Assembly: GCA_001953115.1 (NCBI GenBank)
Contig: LSSL01002192.1
Location: 1 to 64,000 of the forward strand
DNA length: 64,000 nt
Source: Smittium mucronatum
Lineage: Eukaryota; Kickxellomycota; Harpellomycetes; Harpellales; Legeriomycetaceae
Direction: 5' to 3'
Below the pieces are notes generated by a model that saw nothing but the letters and a program-made list of their open reading frames with translations, was not told the DNA's origin and did no database searches. The position numbers were made by a program, and so were the translations under genes. Shown here piece after piece: positions 12,619 to 26,200 of the stretch. Positions within the stretch are counted from its first letter, which is position 1, and every line of letters begins with the position of its first letter.

Positions 12619-15600
12619 CTATAATAATACATAATTACGATAATCTTAATAATTTATAACATATTTAAAAAAAATCAGAAAAGGTTTAAGAGTATTTAAA
12701 TTCTTGATTTTTTCGTTTCACACAGAATTTTTTTAGACTAAAAGTCTACATCAAATTATTAAAGTGGCTAAAAAAAAAGAAAACATAATAAAAATTGTTA
12801 TTTTTGTTTTTTATATTGGATTTATTATAATATAAATGATTAGTTTTGAATTCTAAAAAATAAATCGTACTATATAGATTAATCCTTCTTGCATTAAAAT
12901 CAATAAATTTAATAAACAGTTTATGTTAATAGCTGTATTAAATTTTCTTGTTATATATTTTATAGAATTCCCGAAAGAAATCCTTACGTTAAATAATATA
13001 ATTTAAATTTTCAAAACAGATCCTCTCTGGATTATATTTGTTCCAACTAACTATTCTATTTTTTTTTTTTTAGAATTTTAGATGAATTCCGTTAAAGTAT
13101 TTATATAAGAAATCCAATTTTCATGAAATTATAAAAAGAGAACCAATCGTTTTAAATTTAATGCCTTTAGGAAGTATAAAAAAACTTTTCCAGAAATAAA
13201 TTTTAACCATATATTTTTATCTGACCTAACCTCAGGCATTTTGATAAAATTGAAGCTATTCAGGTATAAAATAATTTTTATATCCAAAAAACTTATACCA
13301 ACATTGTTTCAAACCTTTTTAATTCACAAAGCTTGAAAATTATTTCACTAAATTTTCAACCTAGATATTTATTACTAAGACTCGATTTATCGAAATTTTA
13401 TTGGATCACTATTTTATTTAAACAAAAATTCAATCTTTGTTTTCTGGAATAAATAGGAGAAAAATGTAATTAATTTAATGATAATAAAATGTAAAAACTC
13501 TTTAAAATCTAGTAAAAATTACAATAAATCCACATTTAACTATAAAAAAATAATAAAAAAAGTAATTATTTTGTTATAGACTCAAATTTCTGAATTTAAA
13601 ATGATAAAATAAAAAGCACGATTAGCTATAAAGAATGGAGAAGTTATATAAAAAAACCAATTTTATGTTTTAAAACAATATTTTTCGGCCAAAAACTTTC
13701 AGAAATAGTAATTTGACCAATTTACTGAATTATTTATTGAATTCCTTTATTTTTTATAACTTTTAAAGTTTTTAGAAGTATAGATGATATTTTTCGTGAA
13801 TTTTATTTCTTAAAGATATATTAATAAAATTTTCTATCAAAATTTATAATTAGATCAGGATTCACAACAGATAGTAGAGATATTAAAGAAAAAAACCCCA
13901 GTTTTGATTTAAATACTAAAGAAAAAACTCCCACTCCAATTTAAAACTCGGAGAAATACCTATTCTCGTATTCGTAAAAAAAAAGCTCTAAAGATTTTTT
14001 TAAAGTCCAGTTTATAAAAAACCCTGGGTGGTTAAAATGCTGTTCATAGAGGTTAATAAGAAAATAAATATATATTTTGACCTTAAAAGATCGCAAGATA
14101 TATAGATTTCAATTAAAAAAATTCAAAAAAATGATAATAATTATAAATAATTATACTTAAAAAAGCCAATTTATGAAAGCAAATAGTAAAATTAAAATAA
14201 TAGTAAATTCTAAATTTGGTATATAGTAGCTATATTAAAAAAATATTGTTCTTTAATTAGGATTTTATAAATTAAAAAGCCTAAAAATAAATTTTTGGTC
14301 AAATTTATGTCTTGGGTTTGATTTTTTTTTACATTTTATAATAGATTTTTTATTGATTACTCACTGAATGCCCCTCAAAAAAATCCTCGGTTTTTTTGAA
14401 AATAAAATTTGTTTGACTATTATTGTAGTTTTCCAAAAAAAATAACATCTCTACTAATAAAATCTATCTAATAGGGTAATATTTATAGATCGAATTTCAT
14501 ATTAAGCTCGCACAAGCTTACAATAAAAACAAATAATTAAGAGAATGTTGGTTTAAAATTAAAATTATTATTTTATTTAACATAAAGTATAATATTAATT
14601 TTATTTATGATTTGATTCTAGAAATAATATTGAAGCTTTGGTTTGTCAATCCCTTGAGTATACTTAGAGCTTTTGCATAAAAAATATTCTATGGCGTCGA
14701 AAATGTTTTTAATTTTAAATACCTTATTAAATTCTAATTTATGCTTTTTAAATGTTTGAAATCCCAAAGAAGTGTCGATAAGCATGTATTTTGACCGATC
14801 CCTTGTCTTAATATGGTCTTAAAACGAGGCTAGTAGGGTTTTATTCATGATTAAGAGAAAATGGATTTTCTCTAACAAAAGATTACTTTCAATAAAAATA
14901 AATAAATTTTCTGTTACGCTATTAGTTTGGCTATTAAATTTTTTTAGGATAAATATGTATTTTAAATATATTTATTTTTAAATTTTATTTCTCAATATTT
15001 TAATAATTTATGGAAAAGAAAGGTAATAAAATTTTTATAGTATATTAAAAAAATTAGACTAAATTTTCTTTTTTAAGACTCAAATAAAAAAGGACAATCA
15101 ATTTTCATTTAATGGCGAAAATGCAAATAGAATTTTTAAATTTAAATTTAATTGATATTAAATAATTACCAAATATTTAGTTATAATTAAAATCAATAAC
15201 TTATCTATGATAAATTGAATTTATTATCATAGTGATATATTTTTATAATTTTTTTGATTAATCTGATTAAAATTTATTGTTACTAGATAAAATTATATGA
15301 GACTTTTTTTTTCTCATTAAATAAAGTTTAGAAAAGACATCATTTTTAAATACTTAAATGTGTTGTAAATAAACCTATAATTTTTATAACCAAGTATTTG
15401 AGATATTCCTAAAGTCCACTAAAATTTGAACAAATTTAAATGAATTAATATCAAAATTTTGTCTATTTGTTTAATAATTTTTTATATAAAAAATTATATT
15501 AATTATTCCACTTTACAATTTTTATAGCTGCTTAAATAAAACGGAAGTATCGTTGAATTTTTGACCTTAAACTAATTACCAGTGAATTTTAAACACTAGA

Positions 15601-18600
15601 GTGACAGAATGAGGCAATTAAAATTTATTGATAAAATTTCCCTAACATTTAAATATTTTTATCTAGTATTTTATTATTATAAATAAATTTTCAATAAAAA
15701 TAAAATTAATTTTTCTATCGAAAAAATTTCAAGCTCATAAAATTACTCATCCCAAAAATCTTTTAACAAAAGAAATTGAATAATAATCCCTCTTTGTACC
15801 TGTAGGCATCAAAAAAAAACATTTAGATATCTTTTATCTTTTATCTTTTGTGTATTACTATTTAAATACTCTAAGATATTATTTTTTTTTAAAAATGTTA
15901 AAAACCGTTTTTTTATTGAATCTATATACTTGCAGAACTTAAATTTTAGTTTTTAATAAATTTTTTATTCTTTAATATTAGAGATATAAAAGTCACCAGT
16001 TCTAATATTATATGGTACTAGAAATAATTATAATACTATTATTAAATAAACTAAAAGCCGCGCATTAAAAAACAAATATTTCACTTTTTTGGTGAAAGTA
16101 TTTAAAGGCTCAAATACATAAATAACTGAATAAAGTTCAGTTTTCAGTAGATTTATGTATTTTTATTAATATTTATTTAATAATTTACTCAAAAATATTT
16201 CATATTTTGGGACTAAAAATGGTATTATTATAATAGTTTCGTCCTTTAAAAGTTTTTATCAATGATCTTTTAAGCTCAATCGCTCTTATTTCAGTAAATT
16301 TGATCCGAGATCTAATAATTTTAACTATTTATTTAAAATCGCTTATTATTTTACATTTTTTAATAATATTTATTGCATTACAAATCACGGGATGAATCGT
16401 TATGTGCATTTTTTTGTATAAAATCATCAAATAGTTTTTTTATATCTATTAAGTTAACTAATAAAATATCTTCAAAATATTTTATTGGTCATAAATTGAT
16501 CGACTTAGATGTTAACCGAAATAAAATCATGAATATATCTATTTGAGACAGATTTTTACAATTTATATCTTGGTTTTTTTCACAGAGAATTGAACGTAAT
16601 AAAATTTTCACCAGTAAATCAAATCAGTAAGTCGGTTTAATCACATTGACACGCTATAGTTTTTATAAAAATAAAATAAATTTTTTAATGTCTAATCCTT
16701 ATGCACTTTTAAAGATAAAATATTTATTTAGTGTGCGACAATTATTGGATTCCATTATTCACAAAAATTTTAATTATAATTTAGTAATAATGTACAAGGT
16801 GCAATAATAGGTAAAATAGAGAGAATAAATCTTGGACATCATAAATTTTTAAAATATAGAATTTTCCTTAGAGCTTACATTTTAGTAAAAATTGTATACA
16901 ATAATAATTTTTCTTGTTTTTTTTATGCCTTTTAGGCATTTATCACAATAAAATATAAATTTCAATCTAAATCAAATTTATTGATCTTTTGTACTAAGAA
17001 TATTAATAAATTTTGAATATTATTATCATTTTATTTAGCTAAGTACATCAATCCAACAGGACTTTTCTATGATATTGAAATTTGTTATTTTTCTGAAATT
17101 AATACATTTATTTAGTTAAAATAATTAATTAATGAGTCTTAAGTACCCGTAAATTAACTTGTGTTTATTACCTTTTAAAAATGCTGATTATTTATGATTA
17201 TGAAATATTTAATAGTATTTTCAAAGTTAAATGAAAGATTTTTCATAATTTTCCAACAAAATAATCTAAAACACCTCCCCAACAGATCATGGAAACTCAT
17301 TTAAAAATATTTTCTGACCGAATTTCTAGTTTTTTTTTTCTATTTTAGGGAAAAATTTTTGATTAGTAAACAAATTTTTTTTTCATTTTAATACTATGTT
17401 GATTTAATAATATTTATAATAAAAATTGTCTATATAAAAAGATAGAATACCTAATTTTTGGAGGCATACCATTCAATGAAATCAAAATGCTGAAAAATGA
17501 ATTTTTCTTTATAATTCAGAATCGATAATGTAAAAATATTTTTATGACGCAGTTTTTTTATTTTCTGGTTTTATATTTGATAATATAATTAAGATTTCTA
17601 GATTTTATTTATTTCAGCTTGATACTTGACTATAAAGCTATATAATAACTCCAAGAATTAGTTAGAAATAAATGCCCAAGTTTTATTTATCTTTTTTTCT
17701 AATTATTTTACCATGATTCAATTTTATCATGAAATATCATTATTATCAAACTAAGATTATATATAAAAATATCAAAACGAATAAATCGTTGAATTTATAC
17801 GTTTGTATAGTATCATAGTTATCAAAACCAAGTAATATGACAAAATATTTACAAAATTTTAATATAATATATGAGAAAAAGTTTAAATTAATTAATGCAA
17901 ATATGAATGTAATAAAATTATTGCAATAATGAGTTGCAAAATAATTAAAAATACACTAAATTTGAAGTAAATTCAACAAAATAATTCTATTTTATGATTT
18001 TTTATTAGACAAATATTTACAAATAAATAAGAATATAATGAATTTTTACAAATTACAACGCGAATCCTAAACACAGAGAATTTTATTAAACACTTATAAA
18101 GTTTACAATTGTTACATAATATATTGAATTCGCTATTAGTATCGCTATTTGCTTATTTTCTTTATTTTAATGATGCTTTTAAAAAAAAGTTCAATTAAAA
18201 ACAATAAAGATCAAATAGCAATATGATTGTAGATAAAAAAAATTATAACCTCGGAATTTATTAGTAAGATCAAATGTATTTTTTTTTATCTTATTTGTAT
18301 AATACGTATTTTTTATAATTTTTTTTACATCTCATATTCAAAAAAAAGCATTATATTCAAAAAACCGGTTTTGAATAAATTATTTATTAAATTAATTAAT
18401 TCTTTCAATTATTACGTCGAAAAATATTGGCTATAAGACATAAATTTATATCTCTATATATAACTAATATATATATTATTCGAATACCTGATATCCAGAT
18501 TTTCGAAATAAATTTAATGGATTTTATTGGATGAATATTTTACTAATAAAAAAGAATAAAATTAATTTTGTTTTAATTTTTAAAGGAAATGAGAAAATAT

Positions 18601-21600
18601 GATAAATGATTTAAAAGGGAGAGATAGAGAAATTTGTATTAATAAAACCTTTAAAAAATACAATTCTAATCCGCTCTAATATTTATATATTAATATATTT
18701 ATTCTTCTTCAGCTCTTTTCAATTAACTTCTGTTTTTTATCGCAACTTGAATATTTTTTTTCCCTCTCCAGATTGAAGCTGTTTCAAATCTTTTGATCAT
18801 CCTTCTTATTTTTTTTGAGGGATCTATCTATTTACTAAAATAACTTATTATATCATTTAGTAAAATTTTTAATTAAAGATATAGTTATTTTATTTGTACC
18901 TGAAAAGAAATTTTTTTTCACATCTTCCTAGAATCTAGTATTAAAAGATTTTTTTTTGTTATTTTCGTCATTTTTCTCAAAAAATTTGTGTATATTTTGT
19001 TGAGTTTATCAAAAAATAATATAAAGATGTTTGGAAAATGTATCAGTAACGAATTAAAAAAAAATAATCACAATTTTTAATAATTGGGATATAGAAAAGA
19101 TCAAAAAATACATACGAAATTAAAATTATGCTATAGGTAAGTGAGAATAAATTGTATCATTTCAATTATAACCCATAAATTAATAAATATAGTTTATTAA
19201 TTCTATAAAAATAATCTAATTAGATATATGAAGATTAATAGATGTAATAAGTATTATCTACACAGTTGGATAGCATATCATAACCATTAAAAGAATATTT
19301 TTTTAAGAAAAATGTTAAAATTAAATTTTAATTTTATATATAATAAAATATATTTGATTGGATAAGGTTTTTTAATGACAAATAATCTTCAATACAGAGT
19401 TTCTACTGCAAAATAAAGATTTTTTACATTATTTTCAAGTAAAAAACTAGAAAAATTTTAGCCTAAAAAATAAAAACGGTTGTATCTACTTTTTTATAAT
19501 GAAATAGGACTATTTTTTTTTCGCATTAATTAATTAAATCTGTTGTTCTTTTTTAATAAAATCAAAATTTTTGATATTCAAAACTATGTATTTATGTTAA
19601 AACTAATATATTATTACTTTTATATAATGCTGAATTTTATTAAAAGTTTTTGCGTCTTGCCATAAATATTAAATCTTCATTATTATATAATTTTAAAAAT
19701 CTTAAAATTTTTAGTAACATTTATTTTTAATATAATTTGTTTTTTATGTATAAAAATAAATATTCATAAATACGATTCATAAAAAATTATTGAAAAATAA
19801 ATGGTACAAGAATAAATTATGATATAGCTTGATTGAAAAGTTTTTTTATCATTATTAAAAGGACTTTTAAATATAAAATAAAAATCTATATGAATAATAA
19901 GGCTAAATTAATCAATTTTTGGCTATTTTTAGAATTAAATTGTTCAGTTATTAGACAGTTTACCATAAAAAGGTAAATTTATAATACGAATATATTTTAA
20001 AAATATATTAATTTTTAGATTTGTATCGTATCAAAATTCTCATTTTCAAATTAATAAATAAATTAATTTCAAAAATTTCTGAAAAAAATATGGAGCATTA
20101 AAGAAAATATTAATAGTAACAGAAAAATAAATTATAAATTATGAAACAAAAATTAAATAGGAAAAATATATTCTTATAAAAATTGATAAAACTTGAAGAG
20201 GATATTAATATTTAAAGAACTTTAGAATAACATTTATTTATTTTTAAACTAATACTAAGATATTAAATGTTTTAAAATAATATTTATAAATTTAATATTA
20301 ACAAGAATTATAGTAATTATAACTGTATAATTTTTAATACAATATAAGTAATTTTATTTTAACACAAAGTATCAATCTAAATTTAATTTTATTATTAGTT
20401 ATAATTAAAATAGAAAATATGTAGTAATTTTATACTTTGAATTGAAAAAATCAATAATAAAAATAGGATATTTATTATCGAATAAAGTGTAATTTAAATT
20501 AAAGAAGTTTTAATTATTCATTTTATTAGGTTTAAAAAAATTAAATTGAAAATATAAGTATATTAATTAGAAAAGTTGTTTTATAAGCAATTTTTTTTTT
20601 ATAATTAATATTTTTGATAAAAAATAATTTTTATTATGAATATCTAAACAATTTTTAATTAATCGAGATGGTCTTTAAAAAATGCAGATTATGAGATATA
20701 AAAAATTTATATAAAACGGTGATATTTCCATAAAATTAAGTTAAAATATTTAATTTAATTTTTTTTTAACACTCTCCCCAATCAATTTTGATTATTTATA
20801 ATTTGTTCAAAATTTATAGTACAATTTTAAGATTTTTGTAAATAATGTTTATAATCTTGAATTTTTTTTACAAAGATCAAAAAAAATAACAAAGGAAATC
20901 AAAATCTTTTTTTAAAAAATAAATCTTTATAATTAAGTTTTATTTGATTTAGTGATGTATTCAAAAAATTAAATACATAATAAGCTAATAAAAATTAATT
21001 TACATAATTTCAATATTTTATACATCCAGTTAAGATAGTTTTAACATAAAATTATAATCAATAAAATAATTTTGAATTTTTTATAATTTCAATCAATAAT
21101 CTATATTATGAATAAAAATATATTTTAAATAGCTTTATAATGTATGAGTTAAAAAATGACATCCTTTCATTAGTTTTGTGATATTTTATATTAAAACAGG
21201 ATTTAATTTAAGCCACAATTAATTTATGTTTTAAAATACAAAAAATAATAATTTTATATTAAATAACTAGATTTAATAACGACTAAGATAAAATAATATA
21301 GTTTTTTATCACGATAAATAGTCATGAAAATAGAATATAGCATTTTAAAATTTAAAATAAAGTGTTATATGTATACTGTGCTTTTATAAAATCACTTTTA
21401 TGCCAAATTATTCCCATTGTGATAATAAAAATTTTTACAGAAGAAAAATTAGTGGAGCTGTATACATATTATATCGATATAAAAGATATAACTAAAATAC
21501 CAATATTTAACAAAGTGAAAAATTTAGTTATACTACAATTTAATCAAAATTATTTCGAAAAATTTCATTAATAAGCAATTAAACCTATATTTTTATAATT

Positions 21601-21811
21601 TAGGTAAATTATGAGAAAATATATTTTCAAAAAAATACAAATTTATTAGGTAATAAAAAATAAATATCGGAGATAAAATTAGATTTTTGGCCTAAAATAA
21701 AACAATTTTAAACTGTTTATATACATTAGTTTTTAAAAAAATGACTTACATTATTTTAATACTAAAGAATTTATCAGTGTGAATATATATATATATATAT
21801 AAGATTCAAGA
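12619..21811. other. AT-rich gene desert
   Basis: Over nine kilobases of A/T-dominated sequence with many homopolymer runs. I found no long frame, no conserved motif, no tRNA-like structure and no obvious long repeat. A dinucleotide (AT)n tract ends the stretch near 21783-21801. The 69-codon frame at 21362-21571 lacks any motif and is probably chance. Confidence 0.6.
21783..21801. repeat. (AT)n microsatellite
   Basis: Uninterrupted alternating AT immediately left of the second long-TIR element copy. Confidence 0.8.
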
Positions 21812-23206
21812 CTATTGGCATAATAAGATTTATTATAAACCATATATTCACCAAAAATTTAGACTAAAGAAGATTGGCAAATTTAAAAATAGGAAATTTT
21901 TTTACCTATAATAAATTTATCCTAATAATACAGGATATTTAAATAAAAGCTCAAAAAATTTATGTCCCTGTTATAATTTTTTTTTAACATAAATAATTAA
22001 TGATTGTGGATAATTGCCATTATTTTTCAGTTTTTGAATGGTTTAATTACGCTATAAATGTATCTATCTAAATCGAAATAAATAAATAGAAAAGGATGTA
22101 TAATGGTTTAATTAGTACTGTAAAATCTATTCAGTCAATTCTTATTTATAAAAAAATTTAGCTGATCAAAAGGGAATTTATTATAATCAATAATCAATAA
22201 TTATATCACGAGAATAATATATAAATGCTGCAGAATATATATATAACCTATGAGATGTATACTTTTCCTCCAGAGTGTCCGAGAGTAGGTAAATTTGTTT
22301 AAATTTACAAGCTCAAATTATAAAAAAAAATATGTACTGGTCAATAGTGAATTTTAAACTATATACTTTATAAGGTAATAGCCATTTTTATGGATTTTTT
22401 TTAAAACTTATAGCAGCTTTCATATAATAATTATTATAATAATAAAAATCAATATTATTGTAAATTTTTATGCACTATTAGATATTATTTTATATTATTT
22501 TAACTCATAAATCTTCTAGTATTTTTTTTGATTTAATATTATGTTTAAAAATAAGGCTAAGAAAATTTTTTTCCGTACTCAAATTGAGATTATATATGAT
22601 TTCAAAATTTTGTAGTAACTAAAAGTAAATAAATGAGTTCAGATTTTTGCCAATAAAGTAATATTTAATAATTATAAAATTAGATTGCTATAATAAGTGG
22701 GGGTCTAATCGTTTTAATATGGCATCATAAAACCCATTAATATTTATTTATTTATAATACAATTATATTTACTTATTTTTAGGTTAAAAAAAACTTAGTG
22801 ACTATTAATTAAGTATCATATTAACATATAATCATTCCATCTCCGATAGCTTGATCTAATCGCAGCTATATGCATTTCAGGTAAAAAATGAGATTATAAA
22901 TTTTTTTTGAAGATTTTAAAAAAATATTACTTTAATATCTTATTTTAAAATTTTTTTTTTTTTAGGTATCAATTTTTATGAAATCTTATTGGAAGAGATT
23001 AGAAAATTTTGATATATTAAATATACGATTTAATATTAAGCCCATTTTTAAATATTCTAATTATCTAAATGCGATTCACGAATTGATTGAACTGGAATTT
23101 TGAGAAATTTTAGGTAGGTTAAATAAGATAATATAAATATAAAATTGAATAAATAAAAATTAATATAATTTTAAGGTGATAAAAAAATGGGTTAAATTGT
23201 CAATAG
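21812..23206. mobile_element. Long-TIR element, diverged copy 2
   Basis: This stretch aligns along its whole length with the element at 3378-4926. It starts with CTATTGGCATAAT and ends with AATTGTCAATAG. Shared internal landmarks include TATATCACG.GAATAA, CTTTTCCTCC, ACAAGCTCAA, TAGCAGCTTTCATAT, AAATCTTCTA, AAAAATAAGGCTAAG, GGCATCATAAAA and TCTTATTGGAAG. The two arms no longer match each other closely, so this is an old copy. The (AT)n run at its left border could be target preference or later expansion. No transposase frame survives. Confidence 0.65.
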
Positions 23207-26200
23207 AATACATGTTATTAGCAAAAAGATATGTCAATTTTTATTTTATTTTGTACATTCTTTAGATAAGAAATATAATCACACTAATTTTTAAATCTCT
23301 ATTGTAAAAGATACACATAATTTTACAAATAAAAAATTTAAATTTTTAATATCAATTATTTCTCTTATTTTATAATATCTCAGAATATTTATAGGTATTT
23401 TATTTTATATCATATTTATAGTTGATAGATACAAGCATTATAATATCAGAATATAAGATAAAAAGACAATTAAATTCAAAAATTGAGATATTTCATTGTA
23501 TAAATATCATCATTAAAATATAAAATCTCAGAAATATTTATACAAAACTTTTTTTAACATTAAAAAAATTAAATTTTTTTATAATTCCGCCTAGTTTATA
23601 ATAAATAAAAAATTATCCAATCGATTTTTATTTAAAAAAACATGTTTAATAAATATAATTTATCTTATTAAACATTAATAAAAATAGTTTTGAACCTAAA
23701 ATTCCAAGTTATATTATTTATATATTTATATATATTAACTGTTTTTTTTTCATAACTAAAATAGAGAACTCAAAATAATTTTAAAAAGTTTTATTGTTTT
23801 TTATTTATTGAATCCAATATTTTATATTTTTAATAATTAATATAATGGTATTATTTAAAATATATTTAGAAGTATAATAATGGTTCTTGCAAATTTAATA
23901 AGAAAAAAATACCTGTATTTGAAAATATTTTAACCGAAAATCCTGAAATTGATGTAATTACTAATTATTTTTTTAAAAATTATGTTATTGGTGTAATTTA
24001 ACAGCTATATTTTTTTTTGTTTTGAAATCAAATAAGGAATAGATATAAATTCTGCTATTATAAGTATATTCGAATATCAGCCCGATATTTTTAAAGGTAT
24101 TTTATTCTAATTTTAATACAACAAATTTTTTTAAAGGAAAATTTACATCTATTTATAATCATTATTATAATGCAGTTGACCTAAATACAAAAAAAATAAT
24201 ACTTTGAGATGTATTTTAATATATTAAAAAAAAAATTTAAAAAATTTGTAAAATTCAGCATTCAATGATAATTTAAACTCCACATAGTTTTAAAAATAAA
24301 TATTTTTTAAACAAAGATTAAAGATTATAGTAGAATTGAAAATAAATAAGAATTTTTGTTAGTTTCGGTGATTTTTTATTGATTAGAATAAACAGAGATA
24401 TTTATCGTTTGAAATAAAAGCCCAATTGATCAGTTATGAAAATTTTAAAATAGCTTTCACCTTATTTGTAAAGAAAAATAAAAAAATAAATGCACAGAAT
24501 GCTAAAAATATAGATAAGCTGAGGTAATTCAGGAAAATTATGCTACATAATATTATAAACTCTTACTGATGAATGAGAGTTTTTTAAAATAATTTCACTT
24601 TTTTAAAATTAAAATATAACTATTTTATATTAAGTTCTATTTTCTCTATTTATAATGATAATGAAAATCAATAAATCAATAGACCAATAAATCAATAATA
24701 TTTAATTATAATTTAAAAGAGGTCGAATTAAGATTTATAATTTGATATAGCCGACATCTTTTTACAAAAAATTTTGATAAGTAAATAAAATTAATACTTT
24801 TTCTTTGAATTTTTCATCTTTTAATACCATATATTCAATATTAAATTTGTAGATAAATAGTTTCTTGTAAAATTCAATTTAATATTTTTAGACATTTACT
24901 TGAAGAATTACTTTCTGGGTTCTTTAAAAAAATATTATTCTAGAAAGAAAAATAATAATAATAACTTTATTATAAAACGTTATAAAATTGCAGATTTTGA
25001 TATTGGTTATATTTATATAAAACTGACAACATATTTCATTAATTTTTCGTTTTTTTCCCGAAAAAGATAGTTAATTGCAGTTTTTTTTCAGATACTGTAA
25101 TATGGTCCTCACTGTTCGGAATCCCGAATTTAAAAAAGATAGTTTATATGATTAATTCAAGTAAAAATTCAAAAAAAATTATTAAATAAAACATGTTTTA
25201 CTTTCCTGAATGCGTTTATAATTATCTAATTAAATAGTCAATAGTTAGACTAGGTTTATACAATTTTTTAATTTTAAAATTAAAATAGCATCTCATTTAA
25301 CCTAAATTTTGATACTGGGAATTATATTAAAATTAAAGGTAAAGCATTCGAAATTATATATGATAAAAATCCAAAAGAAAAAAATTTCCAAATTTTTTAG
25401 AGTATTTTTTTAACATTGTATTAATAAGCCATAATAGAAAAAATAATTAATTTCAAATTTCTTTTCAGTATATAAAAAATTGTTATTTTGATATCAAAAA
25501 TGAATTAGATATTATTTAATTCTAGATATTATATAATAATATATATGAATTTTACAGAAAAGATATCTACTACCAAATAATTTTTGATAAATGTTAAATT
25601 AATCAATAATTCTAATGAGGGATATTTATTAATGACAAAGAATAATATATGCTTGTATAATAATACTTTAAGAAAAATAAAAGTATCAGGTTATAAGCCA
25701 GATCGTAATAAATTACAAAAATTACAAAAATTACATCAATTTCATTTATTTTTTCTCGGAGAAATTATTTTTGTATTTTTTTATTAGATAAATTTAAAAT
25801 ATTTCATATTGATTATGATACAAGCGAAAATTTCAATTCTATGAGAATTAAGCCATATCATATTTTAAAATCGATTATTTTATTTTGATTATAAGATTTA
25901 TAATATAAATAAGCCATTAATAACGAAAAAAACTTTAAATAAAATAAAATTAACAATATATATTAATTTTAAGATAAATTTTCAATTAAATAGAGTCAAT
26001 TCTTTTTGTTAATTATGAAAAAAAAATCCTCTCTTATTTTTTTTTCAAATTATCAATCCACTTCAGCTTCGATATACTGATTGGGTATTTTAAATCAAAT
26101 TCGATCATTATACCTATATTATATATTCTAATAAATCATTGCATTTTTATTATGTTAATATATTTGGTTCTTTTTGTTAGATATATTGCAAAATTAGAGA

